The translations under genes were made by a program, and so were the position numbers. A stretch of DNA of 64,000 nucleotides, taken from the NCBI RefSeq assembly GCF_947172395.1, contig NC_069102.1, forward strand, positions 13,106,250 through 13,170,249. Direction: 5' to 3'. The notes beneath the pieces are model-generated. The model was not told the origin of the DNA and searched no databases. It was given only the letters and a program-made list of their open reading frames with translations. The stretch is from Bicyclus anynana. Taxonomy: Eukaryota; Arthropoda; Insecta; Lepidoptera; Nymphalidae. Each line of letters opens with the position of its first letter. The first letter of the stretch is position 1. This document shows positions 54,795-64,000 of the stretch, in pieces.

Positions 54795-55000
54795 TTTCAC
54801 TAGTAAAGAAACATGATTTCCTTGTTAACCTAATAGTTTTCAAGCACACTGATTACCCTATTTAGCAATACTTAAATAAAATATCTGGTTCCCAAGTGAT
54901 TCCAAATCGTTGTCGCGTAACCCGTGTTTTTTGTGCGTAGACAAAGGTTACGGTAACCTTTACCGAATTATGAGTTTGGCTTATGGCCCGATTTATCACA
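54795..55000 (+). repeat. Interspersed repeat pair member
   Basis: Matches 51145-51790: GATTTCCTTGTTAACCTAAT.., GTGATTCCAAATCGTTGTCG CGTAAC, ACCTTTACCGAATTATGAGTTT. Confidence 0.6.
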
Positions 55001-55081
55001 TCGTATTCACCACAGACCATAATAATATCTTGTGTAAAAATATTGTGGCATTTTTTCACTATTTGCACCTTTTTTTTTTTA

Positions 55082-55390
55082 ATGCAAATAGGCTCGCGTT
55101 TGACCATGATCTAACCTGATGGTAAGTGTAGATACAGTCTAAGATGGGACACGCTTGCCTAGAAGGTGCCTATTCACTCTTGTTTTGAAGATACCCAAGT
55201 TATCATAATATTCAGGAAACACAGAATTGGGAAGGGTATTCCAAACCTTAGCCGTGCGTATGAGAAAAGAAGACGCAAAGCGTTTTGTACGGGTCCTAGG
55301 GACATCTACAACATAGGGATGAAAACCCACCCGATGTCTTGCGGTGCGATGGTAAAAAGGCGAAGGTGGTATGGCACCTATGACATTTTA
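55082..55390 (-). mobile_element. Jockey-like LINE C-terminus with SINE-alpha-like 3' tail
   Basis: The minus frame reads FYHRTARHRVGFHPYVVDVP, RTRTKRFASSFLIRTAKVWN, TLPNSVFPEYYDNLGIFKTR VNRHLLG, then stop. This is the typical RT C-terminal tail (LWN.LP..VFP..Y....FK..V...L). The sequence after the stop (ATCTTAGACTGTATCTACAC TTACCATCAGGTTAGATCAT GGTCAAACG) aligns with the 3' tail of SINE alpha. Confidence 0.85.
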
Positions 55391-55399
55391 AAACTATAG

Positions 55400-56253
55400 A
55401 CGTTACGTACCGCAAACAGTGAGCCGAATTTAGCTACTCCACTGAGCTCACAAGGGGAGCTCACATGCACAATTTTGTGTTTAATTCTATTATAAATATT
55501 TATGTATATTATAAGACTCAAAAGTGATTACAAATATAAGAAAACTAATGTCGAACAGAGGTTATGATTCACATTTGTCAGGACAACTTAATTAACAAAT
55601 CAAACTGTAACCAAAATAAAACCCTAGAATGGCAGAAAATGACCTCAAGTGGAGTCACGCACTTGTGAACGATGTGTGTAGGGTTAAAGGATTCTTTGAC
55701 TGATATCAAACACCCCCCTTTTCCACTCAAGACGCCACGAGCTCACTGAAGCCAATACGAGATCGAGTGACGTCATATCCGTCACAGACTACTATTTCCT
55801 ACACTATTTAAAACATGTAAATATAAAAGCGGCCAACGCGGCGATAACATGTATATGTATATTTTTAGGAATTGTATATGGATAATTAGGAATGCGACTG
55901 AATGAAATGCGGTCAATTGGCCGTTTTTTTCGCCTCAGTTTCGACGCGTTAGTGACATATCTCTATTATAAAATCATTGATTTGCACATTTTAAATTATT
56001 TATTTTAGTTTATGTAAATAGTTTTTAAAATATTTTAAAACATAAGACGCCACTTTTCTTGAATCATATTGAAAATTACTGATTCGACGCTTCGTGTCGT
56101 ACTGACTCGAGATTGTATTCGTTTTAGAATTTTGTATTTGGAGCAGCTACGACACCGTCGTGTTCTCTGCGCTCTATCTGTTTAATCTGTGGTTATATTG
56201 TTACGTACTTACGTCCAATTCCGATATTACACTTCTGATATTACAATACATAA
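55400..56253. other. Intergenic; contains an interspersed repeat at 55630-55805
   Basis: 55630-55805 matches 9282-9592 (GTGGAGTCACGCACTTGTGA; GACGTCATATCCGTCACAGA; ACTATTTCCTACAC). The remainder shows nothing recognisable. Confidence 0.5.
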
Positions 56254-56610
56254 TCTATACTTATAATTAATCTCTAGAGAGGTCCATTCTGTAGGTACAT
56301 GAAATATATATCCAGGTGATTGTGAACGATACTGATGCCAAAAATGCTATCAGTAATTTTTTTGTCTATCTGTATATTCGTTATAGAAACAAAAACTATT
56401 CGACGGATTTTAACGAAACTTGGTGCAATTATTCTTCATACTCCTGGGCAGGTTATAGTATACTTTTCATCACGCTACGATCAATAGAAGCAGAGCAGTG
56501 AAGGGAAATGTTAGGAAAACGGAAGAAGTTACTCCATTTTTACAGCCATACTACTGTAAGGGCTGGATTTAAGAGGTCTAAGGGTGGACGAAGTCGCGGG
56601 CGTCCGCTAG
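56254..56610 (+). mobile_element. Helitron, 357 bp, both ends
   Basis: 5' TCTATACTTATAATTAATCT flanked by A; 3' GTGGACGAAGTCGCGGGCG TCCGCTAG flanked by T. This is the best-bordered copy of the 14089-14430 family. Confidence 0.9.
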
Positions 56611-56692
56611 TGTTAAATAAAAAACACGAGAATACATTAAACATGACCATCATATTTAACACCACAGACCATAATTAATCGTTTGACATTTA

Positions 56693-56921
56693 TAGCTTGG
56701 CAAATTCGTTCGTAACACTTCCCATGGTCCGCGGGGGTCGGGAGGGGGTAGCGATGGTCCGCGGGGGCTAAGAAGGGGTAGCGACGTCCCGCGCGCAGGA
56801 CTTCATACCCGCGCAGTTCTTCCCTCTGCCCCGCGCGTAAGACATCATACCCGCGCAGTCCTTCCCCTCCCGTCACCCACATATCATGGGAGTGTCATCA
56901 ACAAACTTGCCAAGCTATACA
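56693..56921. mobile_element. GC-rich TIR element upstream of EcKL C
   Basis: Left ATAGCTTGGCAAATTCGTTC GTAACACTTCCCATGG; complement of right ATAGCTTGGCAAGTTTGTTG ATGACACTCCCATGA. The interior has two GGTCCGCGGGGG blocks and two CATACCCGCGCAGT blocks. Confidence 0.82.
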
Positions 56922-56995
56922 TTCTATCTTCCTCTATTATCTTTGGTTGGCTCTGAGTTACTGGCAAAAATATATCTAACATTAGCATATTGTGC

Positions 56996-57100
56996 GATTG
57001 TACAAGTTTATCAATGTATTACGAAAAATACTAACATTGAATAAGCAATGACAATGCCGATTGTGGACCGCTACCATCAGTTGTAAATCGAGATCGGACC
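56996..57100 (+). promoter_or_regulatory. EcKL C 5' leader with short upstream ORF
   Basis: Homologous to the leader of B. An extra 11 nt after ACAATGCC changes the frame, so the upstream ATG at 57048 opens a 12-codon uORF ending at TAA (57084-57086), out of frame with the MADAEKT start at 57101. Confidence 0.45.
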
Positions 57101-60100
57101 ATGGCGGACGCGGAAAAAACATTACGCGAATTATTAGACCAAGTACTAGACGACAGAGGTTATACACCGAGGGAAATCGAGGTCAAGGCGATCGAAACCG
57201 GCGGAGCGAACTACACATCAGTTCTGTTCGCTATAAACGTTTCATCACCTGATCGTGATGATCTGAAACTATTCGCAAAGGTGGTGTGCGTCGGAGACCC
57301 GCTGAGAGTTATCATGCACATAGATTATCTTTACGCGACCGAACGTTTAGTATACAATCAACTGGTGAGAATATACCAAGAGATCGAAGAAGAACAGCAA
57401 GTGGCAACAGAACACAGATATGTTTTCCCAAAATTCTACGGATGTAACGCTGAATATGGCAAAGAAGCAGTCATCATGGAAGATTTGGTGGCAAGCGGAT
57501 ACGAAACTTTCGACAGATTCAAATCTTTAGATTGGGATCATGCGAGCGTTTGTATGGAAAATATAGCAAAATTCCACGCTTTATCTTTCGCGTTTGAAAA
57601 GTACAGGCCAGAAACATTTAAAGAAATGACATCAAATATGGTATTCGAGGTAAATAGTACAATAGAACCAGATGAAAATATGATCGCTTTGCGTAAGTCT
57701 ATGTTAGAGAACGCCGTTAGTGTGGTTAAAGAGGAGTACAAAGAACGCATTAGGAACTTCGCACAGACGCATGCGTTCTGGGAGAAGTATAACAAGCCGA
57801 TTGGGAAGCCGGTCATATCTCATGGAGACTATAGAACTAGCAACATATTGTTTAGAAAACAGGTGAGAGTTCAATATCAAGTATTGCATAGTACGTGTTA
57901 TGGTTAGTCTTCTGAACCTGTGCTTAGAAGACAACCCTGTGTTAATTTACATTTATTTTTTTATTAAAATTATTTTTAGGGTTCCGTAGTCCACAAGGAA
58001 CCCTTATAGTTTCGCCTTGTCCGTCTGTCTGTCCATCCGTCCGTCTGTCCGTGATTTAGCGCAGAAACTGTTACTGCTAGAAAGTCGTAAAATAAAATCT
58101 TGAAAAATATTTTTTTAGGGTTGGTACACAGGTCGTTCTTCTTGCAAGCCCAGCGAAGTGTTATTATATAGCCGATGGTTCACTTACCTTATCGTGGACC
58201 ATCTGTGACCCGCCTATTATAAAATCATAAAAATAATTTCCTAAATCTATACTTAGAATATATCTGAAGAGAGATCAATTCTGTACATGAAATATATTTC
58301 CAAAATCTGGGGGTGATTAGTGATCGATACAGATGCCAAAAATGCAATCAGTAAAATTTTTGTCTGTCTGTCTGTATGTTCGTTATAGAAACAAAAACTA
58401 CTCGATGGATTTTAACGAAACTTGGTAAAATTATTATTCATACTCCTGGGCAGGCTGTAGTATACTTTTCATCACGCTGCGATCAATAGGAACAGAGCAG
58501 TGAAGGGAAATGTTGGGAAAACGGGAGAAGTTACTCTATTTTTTAAGCTTCCGTCGCGTGGTAGGGTAGGGGTAGAGTAGGAGTAGGGTAGGGATAGGTT
58601 TGAGTCCCTACTCATCCCCGGTATGGTAGGATAACTGTAGTGGGAGTGGGGTAGGTAGTAGTAGGGTTTCCCGCGGACAAAGTCGCGGGCGTCTGCTAGT
58701 TACTTAATAAATGACGTCATTGACGATGATGAAGTTATTACATTACAATCAACAATATATCATACGCGTCGAATTGGGAAACTCCTTTTTTTGAAGTCGG
58801 ATAAAAAAAGTAACGATAGGTCAATCAATGTACAAACTTGCGTAAATACACGTTTCATTTAAAAATTATTGCAACACGTTTATTTTAGACTTAACCGCTG
58901 ACGTATTTTTCAAGGACAAATACTTTATCAGTTAGTGAACTTTATTATGTAATCTAAAATTTAGATATTATTCATGTTGTTATCATTATTTTACTAACGT
59001 ACTCGTATAAAAATGATAACAACACGTGCTATCGGGATCGTGCCAGTTTTGCTGATCTTTGATTAGTATTTAGATTACGCGATTTAATCTATTGATTATA
59101 TTGCTTACTTTGATATATAGGGTCACTGGAAACGTCATCATCATCATCATCATATCAGCCGATGGACGTCTACTGCAGGACATAGGCCTTTTGTAGGAAC
59201 TTCCAAACATCACGATACTGAGCCGCCTGCATCCAGCGAATCCCTGCGACTCCCTTGATGTCGTCAGTCCACATGGTGGGGGGTCAGCCAACACTGCGCT
59301 TACTAGTGCGGGGTCGCCATTCCAGCACTTTGGGACCCCAACGTCCATCGGCTCTTCGAACTATGTGCCCCGCCCATTCCATCGCCCGCTGTGTGACTCT
59401 GAGCCTTCTTTTGAGGCCCGTAGTTAGCGACCAAGTCTCGGAACCATAGGTCATCACTGGCAACACGCACTGTTCGAAGACTTTTGTCTTCAGGCACTGA
59501 GGAATTACGGATGAAAAGATGTCGCGAAGAAACGTATAGCGATCTCTTTCACAATCTTCCTGGTGTAAAGCAAAGATTTTATACACTAGGGCGTCGAAAC
59601 TGAGGCAGTGGCTAATTGTCTTAATTTCATTTAGTCCAGATTTAGTCCAGATTAAGTCCAGATTAAGTCCAGATTGGACCAGGCGTATTTTGGTTCTATT
59701 TGTGATGCTTCGGTTCTTCCAGATGTTTGTTAAGCTAATGCTTCGATGCCTAATATATAGACTATATATATAGAGACACTTAAAGCTCTCTTTTAAGGTG
59801 TTTTTCTAACAACGGAATTCATATATATTTATAGGCGCACTCCCAGAGGATCATTCAGCCGCTGAGTGTCGAATATAAACTGGATAAGGTAGTGCCAAGA
59901 CCTTTAATTTTTTTTTATTCTCTACAAGTTAGCCCTTGACTACAATCTCACCTGATTGTAAGTGATGATACAATCTAAGATGGAAGCGGGCTAACTTGTT
60001 AGGAGTAGGATGAAATCCACACTCCTTTCGGTTTCTACATAACATCGTACCGGAACGCTAAATCGGTACGTCGTTGTCGGCAGGGTGGTAACTAACCACG

Positions 60101-63100
60101 GCTGAAGCCTCCCACCAGCCAGCCCTGGACCAATTAAGAAAATCTCAACCGGCCCAGCCGGGGATCGAACCCAGGACCTCCGTTTTGTAAATCCACCGCG
60201 CATACCACTGCGCCACGGAGGCCATCAAAAATGGATGGTATACTATAAATTTAAACTTAATTTACTGTTATTTCTTTGTCTTAATTTGTTTTAATTTAAC
60301 TGTTAATATGTAATTGTTACATTGTAAAAATAATTGTGAAAATAAAAATTCGGGTCAGTGATAAATTTATTACACGCATACATATTTATAATTATAATTA
60401 TTATTCTATTCACTCCGAAATAAGTGCCTATTATCTATATGTACCTTATATAGGTATGACGTACCGTACGTATGTGTAATATACCTTATAAGTATAGGTA
60501 CCTTATATATTAGCAAAGTATTTCTACAAACTGTACAATAAACGCCTGCGCGCATATCTAAAAAACACATGACCGGGTTATTACAAAATTTCAGCCTTCG
60601 CTACTGCTGGCCATCCCTTACTCTCATAATCAATCAATCTATCAATCAGTCAGTCAATCAATCAATCAATCAATCAATCTAGAATATGGTACATTTACAT
60701 AGGTCTTTCATACTATATTTAAACACATATCCTACCATATATAATACTAGCGGACGCCCGCGACTTCGTCCGCGTAAAAATTGATGTAAACTTCTCTACC
60801 TCTACCTTACCCTGCTCGTAAACCTACCGAACCTTACCCTACCCTACCCCCACCTTACCCCTACCCTAACCCTACCCGTAACCTATCCATACCCTATCCT
60901 ACCCTACCCCTAATCTAACCCTACCTTACTCCTACCCTACCGCTAACCCTAACCCTTCCCTACCCCTACCTTACCCCTACCCTAACCCTACCCTACCCCT
61001 ACCCTACCCCTATCCTACTCCTCCCCTACCCTATACGTTCCATATCCTTCCCCTACCTCTACCTTGCCCCTATCCTACACTACCCCTACCTTATCCGTAC
61101 CTACCCTACCTCTATCCTACCCCTTCCCTACCCCTATCCTATCCCTACCCTCAGCAAAATTGGTCCAGCCTTTTGTGTGTGGTGCAATGACCAAAAGACT
61201 ATAATTTCCCAAGTGACTTCTATGCTAATACTATAAAGAGGTAAAGTTTGTGTGGTTGTCGGGGGTAATCTCTGGATCTACTGGACCGATTTGGAAAATT
61301 CTTTTACCAATAGAAAGTTACATTATTTGCGAGTATCATAGGCTATGTTTGGTTCTCATATTCACACGGGAACGGGAACCACGTAATTAAAACCGCGGGG
61401 CGTCATATAGCGGCATTTCTGCGACTTTCAGAAATTTTGTATTATCTCCGAAACTATATAACTGATTAACATACTGTAAAGGGCAAATCTTATCTCTATA
61501 ATATTCTTGTGATTATTAAATAATTTATTTTGATAAGGATTTAAGTTTAGTTGTATAAATAATGACGTAAACCTTGGTATAAAATTTAAATAATTTATTA
61601 AAGTACTAAAGGTACTATATCTGCTAAAATATAAAAGATAGATATATGGTGTAGCGGACTTTTTTGTAGAACTTTTAAAGGTTCAAAAAGCCTCCATACA
61701 TTTATTTCAGTTATACGCAATGGTTGAGGCAGCGCATGCGAATAAGTAAGTTTTTCGGTCCGAACTGTAAGAGAAAACCCGCGATAACTCAGTAGTTATA
61801 TACGGTATAAATATAAAATATTACCTGCCTATAGCACTCCCCGATAACGTAGCATTCTACTGGTGAAAGAATTTTTAAAATCGGACCAGTAGTTCCGAAG
61901 ATTACCCCATTTCAAAAAATTGTTACAAACTTACAAACTTTACCTCTTTATAATATTAGTATAGAAAATAATGTCTTCTCATTATAATGTCTTTCTGTTT
62001 TTCGCACATTTACTAAATATAAAACCTCAAACCACGCGACAAAGCGATTTATTCCTTTAGGTCGATTGATTTTTTTTTAAATACTTAGTTCCATTTAATT
62101 GGCTATAAAAATAATTCAGGCTTTCTTATAAGAGACAAATCTAGGAAGCCACGCCAATACAAAAGTCAAAGAGGCCCAGGCCATCGTCGTCATCAACCCA
62201 TATTCGGCTCACTGCTGAGCTCGAGTCTCCTCTCAGAATGAGAGGGGTAAGGCCAATAGTCCACCACGCTGGCCCAATGCGGATTGGCAGACTTCACACA
62301 CGCAGAGAATTAAGAAAATTCTCTGGTATGCAGGTTTCCTCACGATGTTTTCCTTCACCGTTTGAGACACGTGATATTTAACGTCATAAAATGCACACGA
62401 CTGGAATGTCAAAGGTTAGAGATAAATGCCCTGGGTGCCTCGTAAGAGTTTTCAATGTCTTTATACTGTGACTATCGCGTAACCGTAAACGCAAATTTAT
62501 AAGGAAAAAATCGAATACAAAATTAATCGGTGTATTCTGTGCTAATAATAGTGTTTCACATTCTAGGACGGCCGTCTCCAAGCCATCGTGGTGGACTACC
62601 AGACGACACACGCGGGCTGCCCGGCCAACGACCTCATGTACTTCATATTCCTGGGCACGGACGAGGAGTTCCGCAGGGAGCATTATGAGCGCCTCCTGGA
62701 TCACTACCACTCGAGCCTGGAGCAAGCGTTGAAGAGGTTGGCGGTGGACCCCAGCGTTTATACGCGGGAGAAGTTGGACAGCGATATGAAAGAGGTAATT
62801 GTCTTTTGCTAGTCTATACCAGTGTTTCCCATCAGGTGGGTTGCGACCCGGCATTGGGTCGAACAAAAAAGTATACCGGGTCGCAGCATTCTGGAGGCAA
62901 TGCTGAGACTTTATACCAAGTACTATGTAATGTTCGATTTAATTTCTTGACTAACGAGACGACAATAATGATCGCTCGATGGACGGATTGTAGGTATTAT
63001 GGTTTCAAAAACATAAGTGGGACACAAAGGAGGAGTATGAAATTTACCGGGTCACAGTAGAATAAAGTTTGAGAAACGCTGGTCTATACTAATATTACAT

Positions 63101-63456
63101 AGAGGTAAAGTTTGTGGTGTTTTATAGGGGGTAATCTCTAGATCTACTTACTTGTAAGAAGTTTTGAAAAATCTTTTCTTACAAGCGTTATTAGTGAGTG
63201 TCATATACTGAATCCCCGAATTCTCACGGGAACGGAAACTCACCATCAATAATTGTTCTGTTCTCAATTCCAGATGTTGCCCTACGCGGTGCTGCTGGGA
63301 GTGTCAGTGCTTCCAGTGGTGACGGTGGAATCAAACGCCGCGCCCAAGATTGAAGGCGATGCTGATGTCAACAACTTCTCCATAAAGCCCAACGAGCTCT
63401 TCGCGAAGAGATTCAGCGGCATCGTCAACGACTGCGTGCGGTGGGGCGCCATATAA
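57101..63456 (+). CDS. EcKL gene C: CHK-kinase-like protein, complete, 3 exons, 390 aa
   Basis: Exons are 57101-57862, 62567-62794 and 63274-63456, all phase 0 (donors GTGAGA, GTAATT; acceptors TTCTAG, TTCCAG). It is a close duplicate of B: exon 2 has the same length and differs at only about nine or ten of 228 sites. Divergence is greatest around the segment FEVNSTIEPDENMIALRKSMLENAV. Key residues are present: Lys60, FPKFYG, VIMEDL, HGD (241-243) with Asn248, DYQ (264-266). The start is fixed by homology to B; C has an 11-nt insertion in the leader that closes the upstream frame. Exon 3 starts with MLPYAVLLG, where B has LLPYAVLLG. The final 36 nt including the stop are the first part of a 48-bp tandem array that runs to the window edge. 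Intron 1 keeps sequence homologous to B's intron 1 (58912-59110 against 26095-26320), so the copy arose by DNA duplication, not retroposition. Confidence 0.93.
57975..58130 (+). mobile_element. Interspersed repeat (GGTTCCGTA type) with (CCGT)n
   Basis: TTAGGGTTCCGTAGTCCACA AGGAACCCTTATAGTTTCGC then CCGTCTGTCTGTCCATCCGT. It lies in EcKL C intron 1; copies at 26555 and 46148. Confidence 0.65.
58246..58699 (+). mobile_element. Helitron with GGTAGGG array, 3' end degraded
   Basis: 5' TCTATACTTAGAATATATCT, the 14089 family body, then GGTAGGGTAGGGGTAGAGTA G.. (58560-58665), and the terminus GGACAAAGTCGCGGGCGTCT GCTAG. Confidence 0.82.
58912..59110. other. Intron segment homologous between EcKL C and B
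   Basis: Counterpart of 26095-26320: AAATACTTTATCAGTTAG, AATCTAAAATTTAGATAT, CACGTGCTATCGGGATCGTG, GATTTAATCTATTGATTATA. Confidence 0.75.
59134..59610 (-). mobile_element. RTE-like LINE C-terminal fragment, longest copy
   Basis: Minus frames read ..FALHQEDCERDRYTFLRDIF.., PQCLKTKVFEQCVLPVMTYG SETWSLTTGLKRRLRVTQRA M.., WAGHIVRRADGRWGPKVLEW, then the ATGATGATGATGACG 3' end. The MTYGSETW segment extends this copy further upstream than the others. An internal deletion fuses QRAME to WAGH. Confidence 0.93.
59633..59678 (+). repeat. 12-bp tandem repeat, about 4 copies
   Basis: TTAGTCCAGATT/TAAGTCCAGATT repeated four times. Confidence 0.9.
59908..60226 (-). mobile_element. SINE alpha, full-length, in EcKL C intron 1
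   Basis: T run, body, head with GGGATCGAACCCAGGACC and CTGCGCCACGGAGGCCATCA. Confidence 0.93.
60227..60746. other. EcKL C intron 1, AT-rich with (CAAT)n
   Basis: Contains TCAATCAATCAATCAATC near 60630-60680; nothing else recognised. Confidence 0.5.
60747..61965 (-). mobile_element. Composite Helitron copy 2 (1219 bp) with CCTACCC array, in EcKL C intron 1
   Basis: Colinear with 4906-6254: CTAG plus hairpin end, the same AAAAATTGATGTAAACTTCT lead-in, CCTACCC array (60805-61155), AGCAAAATTGGTCCAGCCTT, inner 5' end, and AATATTAGTATAGA at the right. It is shorter mainly because the array and the ACAAACTT repeat are shorter. Confidence 0.85.
60805..61155. repeat. Irregular CCTACCC/CCCTAACCC array
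   Basis: About 350 bp of the same degenerate units as at 4975-5425, many in the same order. Confidence 0.9.
62183..62403 (-). mobile_element. SINE beta, 5'-truncated
   Basis: GTCATCAACCCATATTCGGC to AAAATGCACACGACTGGAA; the tRNA head is missing. It lies 163 bp before EcKL C exon 2. Confidence 0.92.
62455..62505 (+). mobile_element. Single arm of the 47300-47820 TIR element
   Basis: ATACTGTGACTATCGCGTAA CCGTAAACGCAAATTTATAA GGAA matches the left arm at 47320-47366. Confidence 0.6.
63083..63245 (+). mobile_element. Helitron 5' fragment next to EcKL C exon 3
   Basis: TCTATACTAATATTACATAG AGGTAAAGTTTGTGG .. GGGGGTAATCTCTAGATCTA, ending CTCACGGGAACGG. It is the same inner element as at about 5495-5650. 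It ends about 30 bp before the exon 3 acceptor. Confidence 0.7.
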
Positions 63457-64000
63457 CAGCCACAAGTCATCGTCAACGACTGCATACGGTGGGGCGCCAT
63501 ATAACAGCCACAAGTCATCGTCAACGACTGCGTGCGGTGGGGCGCCATATAACAGCCACAAGTCATCGTCAACGACTGCATACGGTGGGGCGCCATATAA
63601 CAGCCACAAGTCATCGTCAACGACTGCGTGCGGTGGGGCGCCGTATAACAGCCACAAGTCATCGTCAACGACTGCGTGCGGTGGGGCGCCGTATAACAGC
63701 CACAAGTCATCGTCAACGACTGCGTGCGGTGGGGCGCCATATAACAGCCACAAGTCATCGTCAGCGACTGCGTGCGGTGGGGCGCCATATAACAGCCACA
63801 AGTCATCGTCAACGACTGCATACGGTGGGGCGCCATATAACAGCCACAAGTCATCGTCAACGACTGCGTGCGGTGGGGCGCCGTATAACAGCCACAAGTC
63901 ATCGTCAACGACTGCGTGCGGTGGGGCGCCGTATAACAGCCACAAGTCATCGTCAACGACTGCGTGCGGTGGGGCGCCATATAACAGCCACAAGTCATCG
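63457..64000 (+). repeat. 48-bp minisatellite, at least 11 full copies, abutting EcKL C stop codon; runs off window
   Basis: This is the same unit as after gene B, with TAA every 48 bp from 63454 to 63982, then a 16-nt partial unit at the edge. Variants are GCATAC for GCGTGC (units 1, 3, 8) and GTATAA for ATATAA (units 4, 5, 9, 10); unit 7 has CAGCG. Units 3-6 and 8-11 carry the same variant order, giving a five-unit (240-bp) higher-order period. Confidence 0.98.

Noticed and set aside
62384..62866. 160-aa minus ORF
   Set aside because: Antisense shadow of EcKL C exon 2.
63282..63998. 238-aa and 220-aa minus ORFs at the right edge
   Set aside because: Same minisatellite artefact over EcKL C exon 3 and its array.

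Overview
This is eukaryotic DNA with the character of a lepidopteran (moth or butterfly) genome. Genes are split by GT-AG introns and their exons sit in AT-rich DNA packed with transposable elements. Those elements are tRNA-headed SINEs, RTE-like and Jockey/CR1-like LINE tails, short Helitrons ending in CTAG, and TIR/MITE elements. No prokaryotic gene organisation, rRNA, intact tRNA gene or CRISPR array is visible. All gene models were assembled by hand from splice signals, codon phase and comparison between paralogues in the window.

Five gene models are supported. (1) 792-3289, minus: five exons of a NRF-6-like (nose resistant to fluoxetine) membrane acyltransferase; its 3' part lies beyond the left edge and its signal-peptide exon was not found. 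(2-4) Three CHK/EcKL (ecdysteroid-kinase-like) genes, all plus: A (12839-18621, two exons, no terminal exons of its own), B (24317-30197, three exons, 391 aa) and C (57101-63456, three exons, 390 aa). (5) 33673-50216, plus: a complete 12-exon NRF-6-like gene of 627 aa, in phase at every junction. The order is NRF(minus), EcKL A, EcKL B, NRF(plus), EcKL C, so two old gene families are interleaved.

The most unusual structure is at the 3' ends of EcKL B and C. The last 12 codons, including the stop, are the first part of a 48-bp minisatellite that continues straight into the 3' UTR (12 further copies in B, at least 11 in C, where it runs off the window). Each unit is 16 codons long and repeats the C-terminal coding sequence plus TAA in frame. 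Also notable: A's second exon ends at the same codon and phase as B's first exon, so A could splice to B's two terminal exons. A keeps an intron that B and C lack.

Most of the rest is repeats. I recognise four tRNA-derived SINE families (called alpha to delta here), several LINE families, at least five TIR/MITE families (two with 8-bp target duplications, hAT-like), many Helitron copies, and two ~1.2-1.35 kb composite Helitrons with internal CCTACCC-type arrays. Family names are local labels; no database comparison was possible.
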